Assembly: GCA_900766655.1 (NCBI GenBank)
Contig: CAAFWE010000235.1
Coordinates: 1 to 7,619 of the forward strand
Reading direction: 5' to 3'
Source: an uncultured Alistipes sp.
GTDB lineage: Bacteria; Bacteroidota; Bacteroidia; Bacteroidales; Rikenellaceae
Length of the DNA: 7,619 bases
A program made the position numbers and the translations under genes. The notes beneath the pieces were generated by a model. The model did not search any database, was not told the origin of the DNA, and saw nothing but the letters and a program-made list of their open reading frames with translations. Positions 1 through 5,848 of the stretch are shown one piece after another. The first letter of the stretch is position 1, and each line of letters begins with the position of its first letter.

Positions 1-908
1 TCGGTAAGCTCGCCCTTTGCCATCAAATCAGGAATATTGTTGATGTGGTAGAACTCGTTAGGTGTACCAGGCATCTCGACATTCTGGCCCGAGAGAACGA
101 GCTTCTTCCAGTCGTAGATCGAACGCCAGTCGGTCATCACCAAGCCCTTGAAGCCGAGTGTGCCACGCAAAAGGTCGGTGATAACATACTTGCTCTGACC
201 ACACCACTCGCCATTGAGCTGGTTGTAGGCAGTCATTACCGAGCCAGCACCAGCATCGATACCCGCCTTGAAAGCTGGGGTGTAAATCTCCATAATAGCA
301 CGCTCATCAACAATCGAGTTCGATAGTTTGCGGTAGAACTCGGTGTTGTTGCAGAGGAAGTGCTTCAAACAAGCCATTGTGCCTGTGCCCTGCATACCCT
401 TCACATAGTTCTCGACCATACGAGCAGCCAAGTATGGATCCTCGCCGAGATACTCGAAGTTACGACCACACTGCGACGAACGATAGATGTTCATACCAGG
501 GCCGAGCAACACGCCCGCACCCGCCATACGAGTCTCGTAGCCTACAGCCTCGCCATAAGCCATTGCCAACTCAGGATTGAAGGTCGAAGCGAGCGAAATG
601 TTCGCTGGGAACTGCGTAGTCTTCTCTGGGTGACGCACCTCCTCAGGCACTGGCAACGAGTGGTTGATACGCACACCTGCCGAGGCATCCACCATAAATA
701 CGTGTGGAAGGCCCTTTGCTGGAGCACCTGGAAGGAAGAATTTGTTATGACCGTGAGTCATATCGAGTTTCTCCTCGAGAGTGAGGGTCTTGAGCACCTC
801 GTCAGCCTTGAGGGTTGCCTCCTCCCACGACATCATATCGCTCTTCTTTGCAGCGAATGCCGATGTTGCCAACGCAAGGGCAACAAACGAAAGTATAAGT
901 CTTTTCAT
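1..908 (-). CDS. Secreted glycoside hydrolase family 3 (beta-glucosidase-like), N-terminal part; runs off left edge
   Basis: This is the first 302 residues of a glycoside hydrolase family 3 enzyme, a class that removes beta-linked sugars from oligosaccharide ends by a retaining mechanism. A signal peptide (about residues 1-19, ending SAFA) has no lipobox cysteine, so the product is probably periplasmic. Visible family landmarks are the substrate-site run CGRNFEYLGEDPYLAARM (147-164), the K182-H183-F motif, NSIVDERAIMEIYTPAF (197-213), SVMTAYNQLNG (223-233) and GFKGLVMTDW (252-261), where D260 is the expected nucleophile. The acid/base residue and the C-terminal domains lie outside the window; family members are usually 700-800 residues. 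The ATG at 906-908 directly precedes the signal peptide; its leader has no clear Shine-Dalgarno site. The gene follows yajC after about 105 bases that contain a hairpin, and I found no TAnnTTTG promoter box there. The exact sugar specificity cannot be read from this part. Confidence 0.93.
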   Translation of the reverse strand, partial: MKRLILSFVALALATSAFAAKKSDMMSWEEATLKADEVLKTLTLEEKLDMTHGHNKFFLPGAPAKGLPHVFMVDASAGVRINHSLPVPEEVRHPEKTTQFPANISLASTFNPELAMAYGEAVGYETRMAGAGVLLGPGMNIYRSSQCGRNFEYLGEDPYLAARMVENYVKGMQGTGTMACLKHFLCNNTEFYRKLSNSIVDERAIMEIYTPAFKAGIDAGAGSVMTAYNQLNGEWCGQSKYVITDLLRGTLGFKGLVMTDWRSIYDWKKLVLSGQNVEMPGTPNEFYHINNIPDLMAKGELT

Positions 909-945
909 AATAGTTTCTTTTGGTTAGTTGTGTTTTATAGCACTA

Positions 946-967
946 AATCGGGGATTGCTCCCCGATT
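946..967 (-). terminator. GCAA-capped hairpin after yajC, likely terminator or attenuator before the GH3 gene
   Basis: A perfect 9-bp stem (946-954 with 959-967) encloses four bases. In minus-strand RNA the loop reads GCAA, a GNRA tetraloop, whereas plus-strand RNA would carry UUGC. It lies about 47 bases past the yajC stop and 38 bases before the GH3 start. The U-tract after it is poor (GATTTAGTGC), so termination may be partial, and the hairpin may instead act as an attenuator or RNA 3' end. Confidence 0.6.
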
Positions 968-1013
968 ATAGTTTGGTATCGCATTGCTCTACCCAAAATG
1001 GTCAGCCGATAGA

Positions 1014-1322
1014 CTACTTCTGTACTGGAGCAGGAGCTGCCACTACCATATTCTTGTCGACACGAAGAGTGACATTGCTGTCAACCTCGATAAGAAGAGT
1101 GGTCTCCTCAACCTTCTTTACAACTGCGTAGATACCACCTGCGGTGATAACCTTGTCGCCCGACTTGAGGCCATCGCGGAAAGCCTGCATCTCCTTGCGA
1201 CGCTTCTGCTCTGGACGAATCATAAAGAAGTACATAATAGCAATCATAGCGACAATCATTACCCAGAATGACCAATTGCTACCATTCTGTGCAGCCTGAG
1301 CTGCTTGCAAAAGTGTAATCAT
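1014..1322 (-). CDS. yajC: Sec translocon accessory subunit YajC
   Basis: YajC is a small inner-membrane protein that associates with SecDF and the SecYEG protein-export channel. The 102 residues show the standard layout: a short N-terminus rich in Ala and Gln, one membrane segment (about 18-36), the conserved junction MIRPEQKRRKEMQAF (34-48), then a small cytoplasmic beta domain with LKSGDKVITAGGIYAVV (52-68) and a final strand through VDKNMVV. Length is normal for the family. The ATG at 1320-1322 fits the family N-terminus. It lies 48 bases after nusB on the same strand with no terminator between them, so co-transcription is expected. The leader is AT-rich (TTTTTATAAAACT before the ATG) without a Shine-Dalgarno site, as is usual in Bacteroidetes. 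Confidence 0.96.
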   Translation of the reverse strand: MITLLQAAQAAQNGSNWSFWVMIVAMIAIMYFFMIRPEQKRRKEMQAFRDGLKSGDKVITAGGIYAVVKKVEETTLLIEVDSNVTLRVDKNMVVAAPAPVQK

Positions 1323-1339
1323 AGTTTTATAAAAATTTA

Positions 1340-1365
1340 TTGGTTAATAATTTTCTTGGTTAATA
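1340..1365. repeat. Direct repeat of TTGGTTAATA in the nusB-yajC gap
   Basis: TTGGTTAATA occurs at 1340-1349 and again at 1356-1365, with a period of 16 bases. In the mRNA sense this is TATTAACCAA twice in the untranslated stretch before yajC. A shorter relative (ACTAACCAA in the mRNA sense, about 920-928) lies just before the GH3 start. Function is unknown; chance in AT-rich DNA is possible. Confidence 0.5.
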
Positions 1366-1370
1366 CTTTC

Positions 1371-2309
1371 TTACAACAAACCCTTGCCCGACTTGATAAT
1401 CTTACCCTCGTCGACAAGACGCGTGATGATACGGTCGAGGATACCGTTGATAAAGCCACCGCTCGACTCGGTTGAGTAGCACTTTGCAATGTCGATATAC
1501 TCGTTCATCGTAACACGCACCGGAATCGATGCGAAGCTCTCGGCCTCGGCAATAGCGGTGATGAGGATAATCTGATCCATCAAAGCCACACGCTCGATAT
1601 CCCAGTTCTGCAACGAGTTGTCGAGCATAAGCGAGATACGCTCATAGCCAGCAACAGCATAGCGGAGCAATGTCTTGGCATAGTCGAGATCCTCCTCGCT
1701 CTTGAACTGCTCCATAAGCTTAATCTCCTCGTGACTCTCGCGCATCGAGAGAATTGTGCGCGACACCATAGTAAGGATGAAGCCGAGGTCGTCGTTCCAA
1801 AGGATTGACTGCGCCTCGAGTGCGCTCTCGAGTGGCTCAAACTCCTCGAGCATAGTCATATAGATATCCGAAACGAGCTGTGCATCCTCGCGGAACGAAC
1901 GCTCGTCCGATGCCATATACTTCATATAGAATGGCTGACGCACCAAGGCGTTGTAGAGAGCCACGATGAGGTCGCGATTATCCTTCCACGACAATTTTCG
2001 TGCAGCAATCTCCGACTGCAAACCCTCATCCTCGACAAGGCGTGCAATCACCTTGTTATCCACAAACTTGCGGTTTGGGTGGAGGTCGTCATAAGTAGGT
2101 AACTTCTTATTCTCGCCGATGCGGATGCGCTCGGCAGCATACTCGGCAATCTCGGGAACGAGAGCGAGCAAGTGGAAATATAGGTCGTAGGCCTTGTTGA
2201 TGGATGCAACGAGATTCTTCTCGCTTGCTACGGGTGTGATACCCTCGCACTGCGTGTAGGCGTAGACAGCCTTTACGACCTTTGTTCTGAGTATTCTTCT
2301 GCTCAACAT
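1371..2309 (-). CDS. nusB: Transcription antitermination factor NusB, long Bacteroidetes form
   Basis: NusB binds the boxA RNA element together with NusE (ribosomal protein S10) and prevents early termination of rRNA transcription. The NusB signature is in the C-terminal half: LQNWDIERVALMDQIIL (233-249), the IPVRVTMNEYIDIAK helix region (262-276) and STESSGGFINGILDRI (279-294). The N-terminus MLSRRILRTKVVKAVYAYTQ (1-20) matches the first NusB helix. Between these halves lies a helical, charged insertion of roughly 120 residues, giving 312 residues against about 140 in E. coli. From memory this long form is normal in Bacteroidetes, so it is not a fusion artefact. The ATG at 2307-2309 lies about 30 bases after the predicted transcription start of the promoter at 2346-2376. 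A 48-base gap leads to yajC, a pairing common in Bacteroidetes. Confidence 0.95.
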   Translation of the reverse strand: MLSRRILRTKVVKAVYAYTQCEGITPVASEKNLVASINKAYDLYFHLLALVPEIAEYAAERIRIGENKKLPTYDDLHPNRKFVDNKVIARLVEDEGLQSEIAARKLSWKDNRDLIVALYNALVRQPFYMKYMASDERSFREDAQLVSDIYMTMLEEFEPLESALEAQSILWNDDLGFILTMVSRTILSMRESHEEIKLMEQFKSEEDLDYAKTLLRYAVAGYERISLMLDNSLQNWDIERVALMDQIILITAIAEAESFASIPVRVTMNEYIDIAKCYSTESSGGFINGILDRIITRLVDEGKIIKSGKGLL

Positions 2310-2345
2310 AACTTCAAGGAGCTAATTTTTGTTTCTATAATCGCA

Positions 2346-2376
2346 CAAAGATAAGAAAAAAAGTTAATAGTTCAAT
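2346..2376 (-). promoter_or_regulatory. Bacteroidetes-type promoter for nusB-yajC
   Basis: Read on the minus strand, TATCTTTG (2346-2353) is an exact match to the Bacteroidetes -7 consensus TAnnTTTG. Exactly 19 bases upstream is ATTG (2373-2376), one change from the -33 consensus TTTG. Predicted transcription begins near 2340, leaving a leader of about 30 bases before nusB. Position, strand and spacing all fit. Confidence 0.72.
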
Positions 2377-2484
2377 AATGAAATTAGGGAATATATTGAA
2401 TTTAGAGAATTTAAGGAGCGAAATCGCTTTTTTCACCAATCGCTCTAACTTCACTAAACTCTTTATTCTCGCTCACTCCCCCCC

Positions 2485-2520
2485 AAAAAAAAACGCCCTC
2501 CCGATTGCTCGGAAGGGCGT
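2485..2520 (-). terminator. Strong intrinsic terminator of the fimbrillin unit
   Basis: In minus-strand RNA the stem formed by 2493-2504 and 2509-2520 is 12 bp with one G-U wobble (2500/2513), capped by a GCAA tetraloop and followed by nine U residues (2485-2493), then seven G. On the plus strand the same site has a C/A mismatch and no T-run after it. It starts about 20 bases after the stop of the fimbrillin-like gene. The remaining DNA between here and nusB (2377-2484) is AT-rich, and I see no gene in it. Confidence 0.92.
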
Positions 2521-2542
2521 ATGAGTATTGGATAATTAGCTA

Positions 2543-4285
2543 TTAGTACTCAATCTTATACGACGCTACATAGAGACGGGAGCCTAAACGATATGTCGGA
2601 TCGTTGTGGTTAATTGAAACATACTGCGTTCCTGCAGGCATACTTACATTAACGCTATTTGTGTTCCATTGCTGGCTCGAGGTTGTATTATTACTTCCGC
2701 TAATGGTAATCGTCTGTGCAGAAGACGACGAAGATGTCTGCGAAGTTGTTGCACCAACATAAATAGAGGCTTTATTACCGCTTGCGGATATCGAAGCAAC
2801 ATAATACTTGCTCTGCAAAGTAACCTTTGCTGTCAAACCTGTTGGGATATAGCATGCTGGAGAAGCTACCCAACCATCATCACTACCAGCCATACCACCC
2901 TCTTTCAAGGTAAGCAATTCCATCTTGATAGATGCGCCATTACGAGTCCAACCTGCTGCATCAACTGCGTCGTTGCTCGACTGATAGAACTGGAACGAAT
3001 ATGGGATACCTGTAACATAGGTGTTATAAGCCTGGCTCTGGCAAACATAGCCATTCTTCAAGGCAACCTTCACATAGCAGTTGTATGCACCTACCGGAAC
3101 TGTGAAGTTCGACTGACCATTGAGAGCACAGTTTGCAAAGGTAGAACCATAAGCAACCTGGCAAGTCGAAACAAAGTTTGCGATATTGGCATCGCTCAAC
3201 GAGGTTGTCACCTGCAAAGCCTTACCGTCGATGCTATTAGTCTTTGCCTCTGTGCCATTGTTCGAGTACGAAGTACGGATAGTTGCGCTTACGGTAGGAA
3301 TCGAAGTTACAACAATTGAACGATTTACAACTTCGTGGCCCTTAACGGTTACTACAACATCGTAAGTGCCAGATGCGAGGCCCGAAATCTTGCCATCTAC
3401 GACAGCCTTCTCTGTGCCGTTTACGGTAACAACAGCATCGCCACCCTCAGCGGTTACATAGATTGCACCACCCTCGAGAGCCGAGCCACCATTGTTAGCA
3501 TAGTCCTCGTACCACGAGTTGATAGCAGCCGAGCCCTCGAACCACTCAACATTGAGGATTGTGCGCTTGCCAGCAACGAAGTTCTTTGCAGGAAGCTCGT
3601 AGGTTGTGGTCTTGCCATTGGTGTCGGTCAATGCCAAGTTGAATGCGAAGTCACCCTCGCCGAGGTTGAAGATAGCAGTATCGCCATTGAGTTCGAGCGA
3701 GAGCTCCTTACCCGACAAAGTCTGAGTGTAGGTCAAGTCGCTATTTACGCTCCAAGTAGGAACGAAGTCTGCCTCCGACGAGAGAACCGCCTTAACGATG
3801 TTCTTGCGAGCAGCGCGTCCAGTCTCCCAAACGCGTACCTCGAAAGCCGAAGAGAGGTAGTTCATCTCGACAGTACCGAGATTAGCTACGGTAGCAGCCT
3901 CGACAGTACCATAGAGAACAGGAGTCCAAGCACCTGTCTGCGCTACTGTGAGCGAGTAGTCAGCACCGAGCTGCGATGCTGGATATACGAAGTGGAACTG
4001 CGCCAACTCCTCGGTAGCATAGGTGAATGCCTCGTTGTAGAAGTTGCCTGCAGCGTTGAGTGCGAGAGCATTCACGCTCTTCTCGCCCGCATTCTGGTAT
4101 GCAGCGATAACATCGGTAGTCTCCCACGACCAGTTCAAATCGGCATCGAAAGCGCGGCTCTCAGCAACCGAAATCTCCATTGGAGCGGTAAAAGTTGTGC
4201 CATTGGCAACAAAATCGTTGTCGACAGCGGTAGAACAGCTTGCAAATGCAGCAAGTGCCAAAATATATGTAAATATCTTCTTCAT
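2543..4285 (-). CDS. Fimbrillin-like surface lipoprotein with long C-terminal extension
   Basis: A 580-residue lipoprotein. The signal MKKIFTYILALAAFASC puts the lipidated cysteine at C17. Residues about 25-247 look like a Bacteroidales fimbrillin (FimA/Mfa1-type) domain: LNWSWETTDVIAAY (50-63), WTPVLYG (120-126), and the typical closing run ELPAKNFVAGKRTILNV (230-246). After INSWYEDYANNGGSA comes a small repeat-like beta module (about 273-330), then a cysteine-containing module (331-425; C375, C386, C403, C415), and a final beta-rich domain (426-580) with a Ser/Thr-rich stretch (513-545). Fimbrillins are commonly 300-450 residues, so the extension suggests an accessory or tip subunit or an adhesin rather than a bulk pilin. 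The ATG at 4283-4285 is chosen because the signal peptide starts there and AGGAAG precedes it by about 9 bases. It follows the small peptide gene by 38 bases. Ligand and role are not visible. Confidence 0.85.
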   Translation of the reverse strand: MKKIFTYILALAAFASCSTAVDNDFVANGTTFTAPMEISVAESRAFDADLNWSWETTDVIAAYQNAGEKSVNALALNAAGNFYNEAFTYATEELAQFHFVYPASQLGADYSLTVAQTGAWTPVLYGTVEAATVANLGTVEMNYLSSAFEVRVWETGRAARKNIVKAVLSSEADFVPTWSVNSDLTYTQTLSGKELSLELNGDTAIFNLGEGDFAFNLALTDTNGKTTTYELPAKNFVAGKRTILNVEWFEGSAAINSWYEDYANNGGSALEGGAIYVTAEGGDAVVTVNGTEKAVVDGKISGLASGTYDVVVTVKGHEVVNRSIVVTSIPTVSATIRTSYSNNGTEAKTNSIDGKALQVTTSLSDANIANFVSTCQVAYGSTFANCALNGQSNFTVPVGAYNCYVKVALKNGYVCQSQAYNTYVTGIPYSFQFYQSSNDAVDAAGWTRNGASIKMELLTLKEGGMAGSDDGWVASPACYIPTGLTAKVTLQSKYYVASISASGNKASIYVGATTSQTSSSSSAQTITISGSNNTTSSQQWNTNSVNVSMPAGTQYVSINHNDPTYRLGSRLYVASYKIEY

Positions 4286-4323
4286 ATCTCTTATCTTCCT
4301 ATTAAAATTAACACTCAACAACA

Positions 4324-4470
4324 CTAGTAAGCCCAATCGTCATCACCACCGTTGTTACCACCACCCGGAACAATGAAGCCCGAATCAAAACCGCTTTGTA
4401 CAAAGCCCTTCTCGCTTGCCACCTCGAACAACTCGATAGATGGTCTGCTGTAAACTTTTTTCATCATCAT
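4324..4470 (-). CDS. Small uncharacterised acidic peptide (about 46-48 aa) preceding the fimbrillin-like gene
   Basis: A short reading frame with three in-frame ATGs at 4462-4470, giving 46 to 48 residues; which one is used cannot be decided. The peptide has a basic start (KKVYSRPSIELFEV), a central GF-VQ-SGF-DSGF run, and a glycine/asparagine stretch ending in the acidic aromatic tail GGDDDWAY. There is no signal peptide, membrane segment or cysteine. From memory, small proteins with a K-K-x-Y-x-x-P-x-I-E start and a Gly/Asp-rich tail recur in Bacteroidales, often near surface-protein genes, but I know of no assigned function. The frame is open further upstream to 4542, but that longer start overlaps the -7 box of the promoter at 4540-4570 and so cannot be transcribed from it. 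It is the first gene of a two-gene unit with the fimbrillin-like lipoprotein. Leader peptide, modified-peptide precursor and structural partner all remain possible. Confidence 0.72.
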   Translation of the reverse strand: MMMKKVYSRPSIELFEVASEKGFVQSGFDSGFIVPGGGNNGGDDDWAY

Positions 4471-4539
4471 ATCTTTTTTTATAGTTATTAATTCCTTTTT
4501 TGCTCTGCTGTGTGTATAATCCACACAATAAATCGGTCG

Positions 4540-4570
4540 CAAAGATATATCCTTCGTTTCGAGTAAAAAA
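4540..4570 (-). promoter_or_regulatory. Bacteroidetes-type promoter for the small peptide and fimbrillin unit
   Basis: On the minus strand TATCTTTG (4540-4547) matches TAnnTTTG exactly. At the expected 19-base spacing the -33 element is TTTT (4567-4570), inside an A/T tract (4565-4577) that could be bent or act as an upstream element. Predicted transcription starts near 4534, giving a leader of about 64 bases. The -7 box is identical to that of the nusB promoter. Confidence 0.7.
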
Positions 4571-4610
4571 ATTTTTTCAACGAACTGCCATTTTTCTACA
4601 ACAGAAACTC

Positions 4611-4645
4611 ACACCGCATAAACGAAGGGCGACACCGCATAACGA
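4611..4645. repeat. Short direct repeat overlapping the terminator hairpin
   Basis: ACACCGCATAAACGA (4611-4625) recurs as ACACCGCATAACGA (4632-4645), one base shorter, with a period of 21. The second copy forms part of one arm and the loop of the hairpin at 4625-4655; the first lies just past it in the direction of transcription. It could be a partial duplication of the terminator. Confidence 0.55.
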
Positions 4646-4655
4646 TGTCGCCCTT
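4625..4655 (-). terminator. Hairpin ending the protease-phosphoesterase operon
   Basis: A 10-bp stem (4625-4634 with 4646-4655) begins about 22 bases after the phosphoesterase stop. In minus-strand RNA a U-G wobble (4645/4635) and two more pairs extend it to 13 bp with loop UUAUG; in plus-strand RNA the wobble position is an A/C mismatch. The U-tract after it on the minus strand is weak (CGTTTATG), while the plus side has TTTTATT, so some bidirectional action is possible. Confidence 0.68.
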
Positions 4656-4676
4656 TTATTGCTTGTTCCGCACCGA

Positions 4677-5825
4677 TTATTTCGCTGCAGGGAAGCTAAA
4701 CTCACGATGTACCGAGCCATCGGCATTCTTGATAGCGATGGTCATCTTCTCCTTATCGGCAGTAGCGTCAACAAACTTGTCGGCACCAATCACAACGGTA
4801 GGGAAGGTCTGATTGTGAACACCCTTATCGTAGAAACGATACTTGTGGATATGGCCCGAAATCATAATGTTGATGCCCTGATTCTCGCAACGCTGGCAAA
4901 GGTGCTTCCAAGCGTGACGACCTCCGTGCCACGAGTTGTCGGTCAACGGAATGTGCGAGAGAATCACACGATAGGTAGCGGTTTTGAACGCCTCGCTCTC
5001 GAGTACGGTCTGCAACCACTCGCCCTCGGCCTGACGATAGAGGTCGAATGCGGCAGTACCATAGTACTCGATGTCGCTATCTGGCTTATCCTCGCCACCA
5101 TCGATAACGATGAAGAATACTGGACCGTGACGGAATGCGTAGTAAGGCATACCAGTCCAAGTTGGGTAGTACTCCATATACTTCTGCGCGAAGTTACCGC
5201 GCGACTCGTGGTTACCACGCACATAGTAGAACTGCGCATCCTTCGAGTCGAGGATATTGTGAATCTTGCTGAAGAGGCGGTCGAAGTGGGTCTTCTCGCT
5301 CGACATTGTGGTCACCATATCGCCATCGAAAGCGACAAAGTCCTTACCCTGGAGACGCTCTGGTGTGATGTGCATTTCGAAGTTGTTCTCGATGTAGTTG
5401 TTGTAGTGGATATCGGTCACCATCATCCACGAAATAGACTCCTTGTTGCGGTCGTTAGTGCGGAATGAGTATGGATTTCCGTGTGCATTGACAGCCTTCG
5501 AAACTGGCTTCGAGAGCTTGCCATTGTTATCCTCCTGCGAGAATACCTCGTAGGTATACTTGGTGCCTGGCTTCAAGCCGGTAACGGGCACACGATGCAC
5601 ACGACGATAGTGCTTCAAGCCGATATGGCTCTCGACAAAAGTGGCAGACTTCTTCTCGCCCTCACCCTTGAGCTCAACCCAGCCATAGGTAGCCTTGTCG
5701 GTAACCCAAACCACATACGCGGCATCTTCGGTAATAGCCTGAACATAAGGGCCATAGAGAATCTCGGCAGCTCGCACAGAGAATACTGCGCAGAGCAACA
5801 AACAGATGATTGATAATCTCTTCAT
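4677..5825 (-). CDS. Secreted calcineurin-like metallophosphoesterase with purple-acid-phosphatase-type N-terminal domain
   Basis: A 382-residue exported phosphoesterase, likely acting on phosphomonoesters or diesters in the periplasm; the substrate is unknown. The signal peptide is about 1-19 (ending SVRA, no lipobox at the cleavage site). Residues 20-125 resemble the fibronectin-III-like domain seen before purple acid phosphatase catalytic domains (LYGPYVQAITEDAAYVVWVT; LKPGTKYTYEV). The catalytic domain carries the metal-site motifs of the calcineurin-like family in order: DIH (D138, H140), GDMV (D169), GNHE (N205, H206), SHIP (H291) and GHIH (H325, H327). All ligand positions look intact, so the enzyme should be active. 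A Cys-x-x-Cys pair (C310, C313) lies between the last two motifs. The gene is 23 bases after the lipocalin-like lipoprotein, last in its operon, and a hairpin follows. The ATG at 5823-5825 directly begins the signal peptide. Confidence 0.92.
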   Translation of the reverse strand: MKRLSIICLLLCAVFSVRAAEILYGPYVQAITEDAAYVVWVTDKATYGWVELKGEGEKKSATFVESHIGLKHYRRVHRVPVTGLKPGTKYTYEVFSQEDNNGKLSKPVSKAVNAHGNPYSFRTNDRNKESISWMMVTDIHYNNYIENNFEMHITPERLQGKDFVAFDGDMVTTMSSEKTHFDRLFSKIHNILDSKDAQFYYVRGNHESRGNFAQKYMEYYPTWTGMPYYAFRHGPVFFIVIDGGEDKPDSDIEYYGTAAFDLYRQAEGEWLQTVLESEAFKTATYRVILSHIPLTDNSWHGGRHAWKHLCQRCENQGINIMISGHIHKYRFYDKGVHNQTFPTVVIGADKFVDATADKEKMTIAIKNADGSVHREFSFPAAK

Positions 5826-5848
5826 AAGTTCTATAGTTTTAAGTTATT

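Noticed and set aside
360..971. A 203-codon plus-strand frame opposite the GH3 gene
   Set aside because: It is rich in His, Arg and Cys with no domain, lies opposite GH3 catalytic motifs and crosses the hairpin at 946-967.
2417..2433. A small plus-strand hairpin followed by six T
   Set aside because: The stem is only four stable pairs and there is no plus-strand gene for it to terminate.
2478..2493. Adjacent runs of seven C and nine A as a possible phase-variation tract
   Set aside because: The run lies outside coding sequence and is explained by the U-tract of the terminator; no reading frame or promoter spacing depends on it.
3335..4327. A 330-codon open frame on the plus strand opposite the fimbrillin-like gene
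   Set aside because: It shows no recognisable domain or signal and lies entirely opposite a well-supported lipoprotein gene. Codon bias of that gene keeps the opposite frame open.
4286..4336. Longer start for the fimbrillin-like lipoprotein at 4336
   Set aside because: It would add 17 residues before a standard lipoprotein signal peptide and overlap the stop of the small peptide gene; AGGAAG precedes the ATG at 4285.
4471..4542. N-terminal extension of the small peptide to an ATG at 4542
   Set aside because: The extension overlaps the -7 box at 4540-4547, so its start would not be in the transcript; the triple ATG at 4462-4470 is more plausible.
4500..5468. A 322-codon open frame on the plus strand across the promoter region and the phosphoesterase
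   Set aside because: It runs opposite the metal-binding motifs of a clear phosphoesterase and across a terminator and promoter; its translation has no family resemblance.
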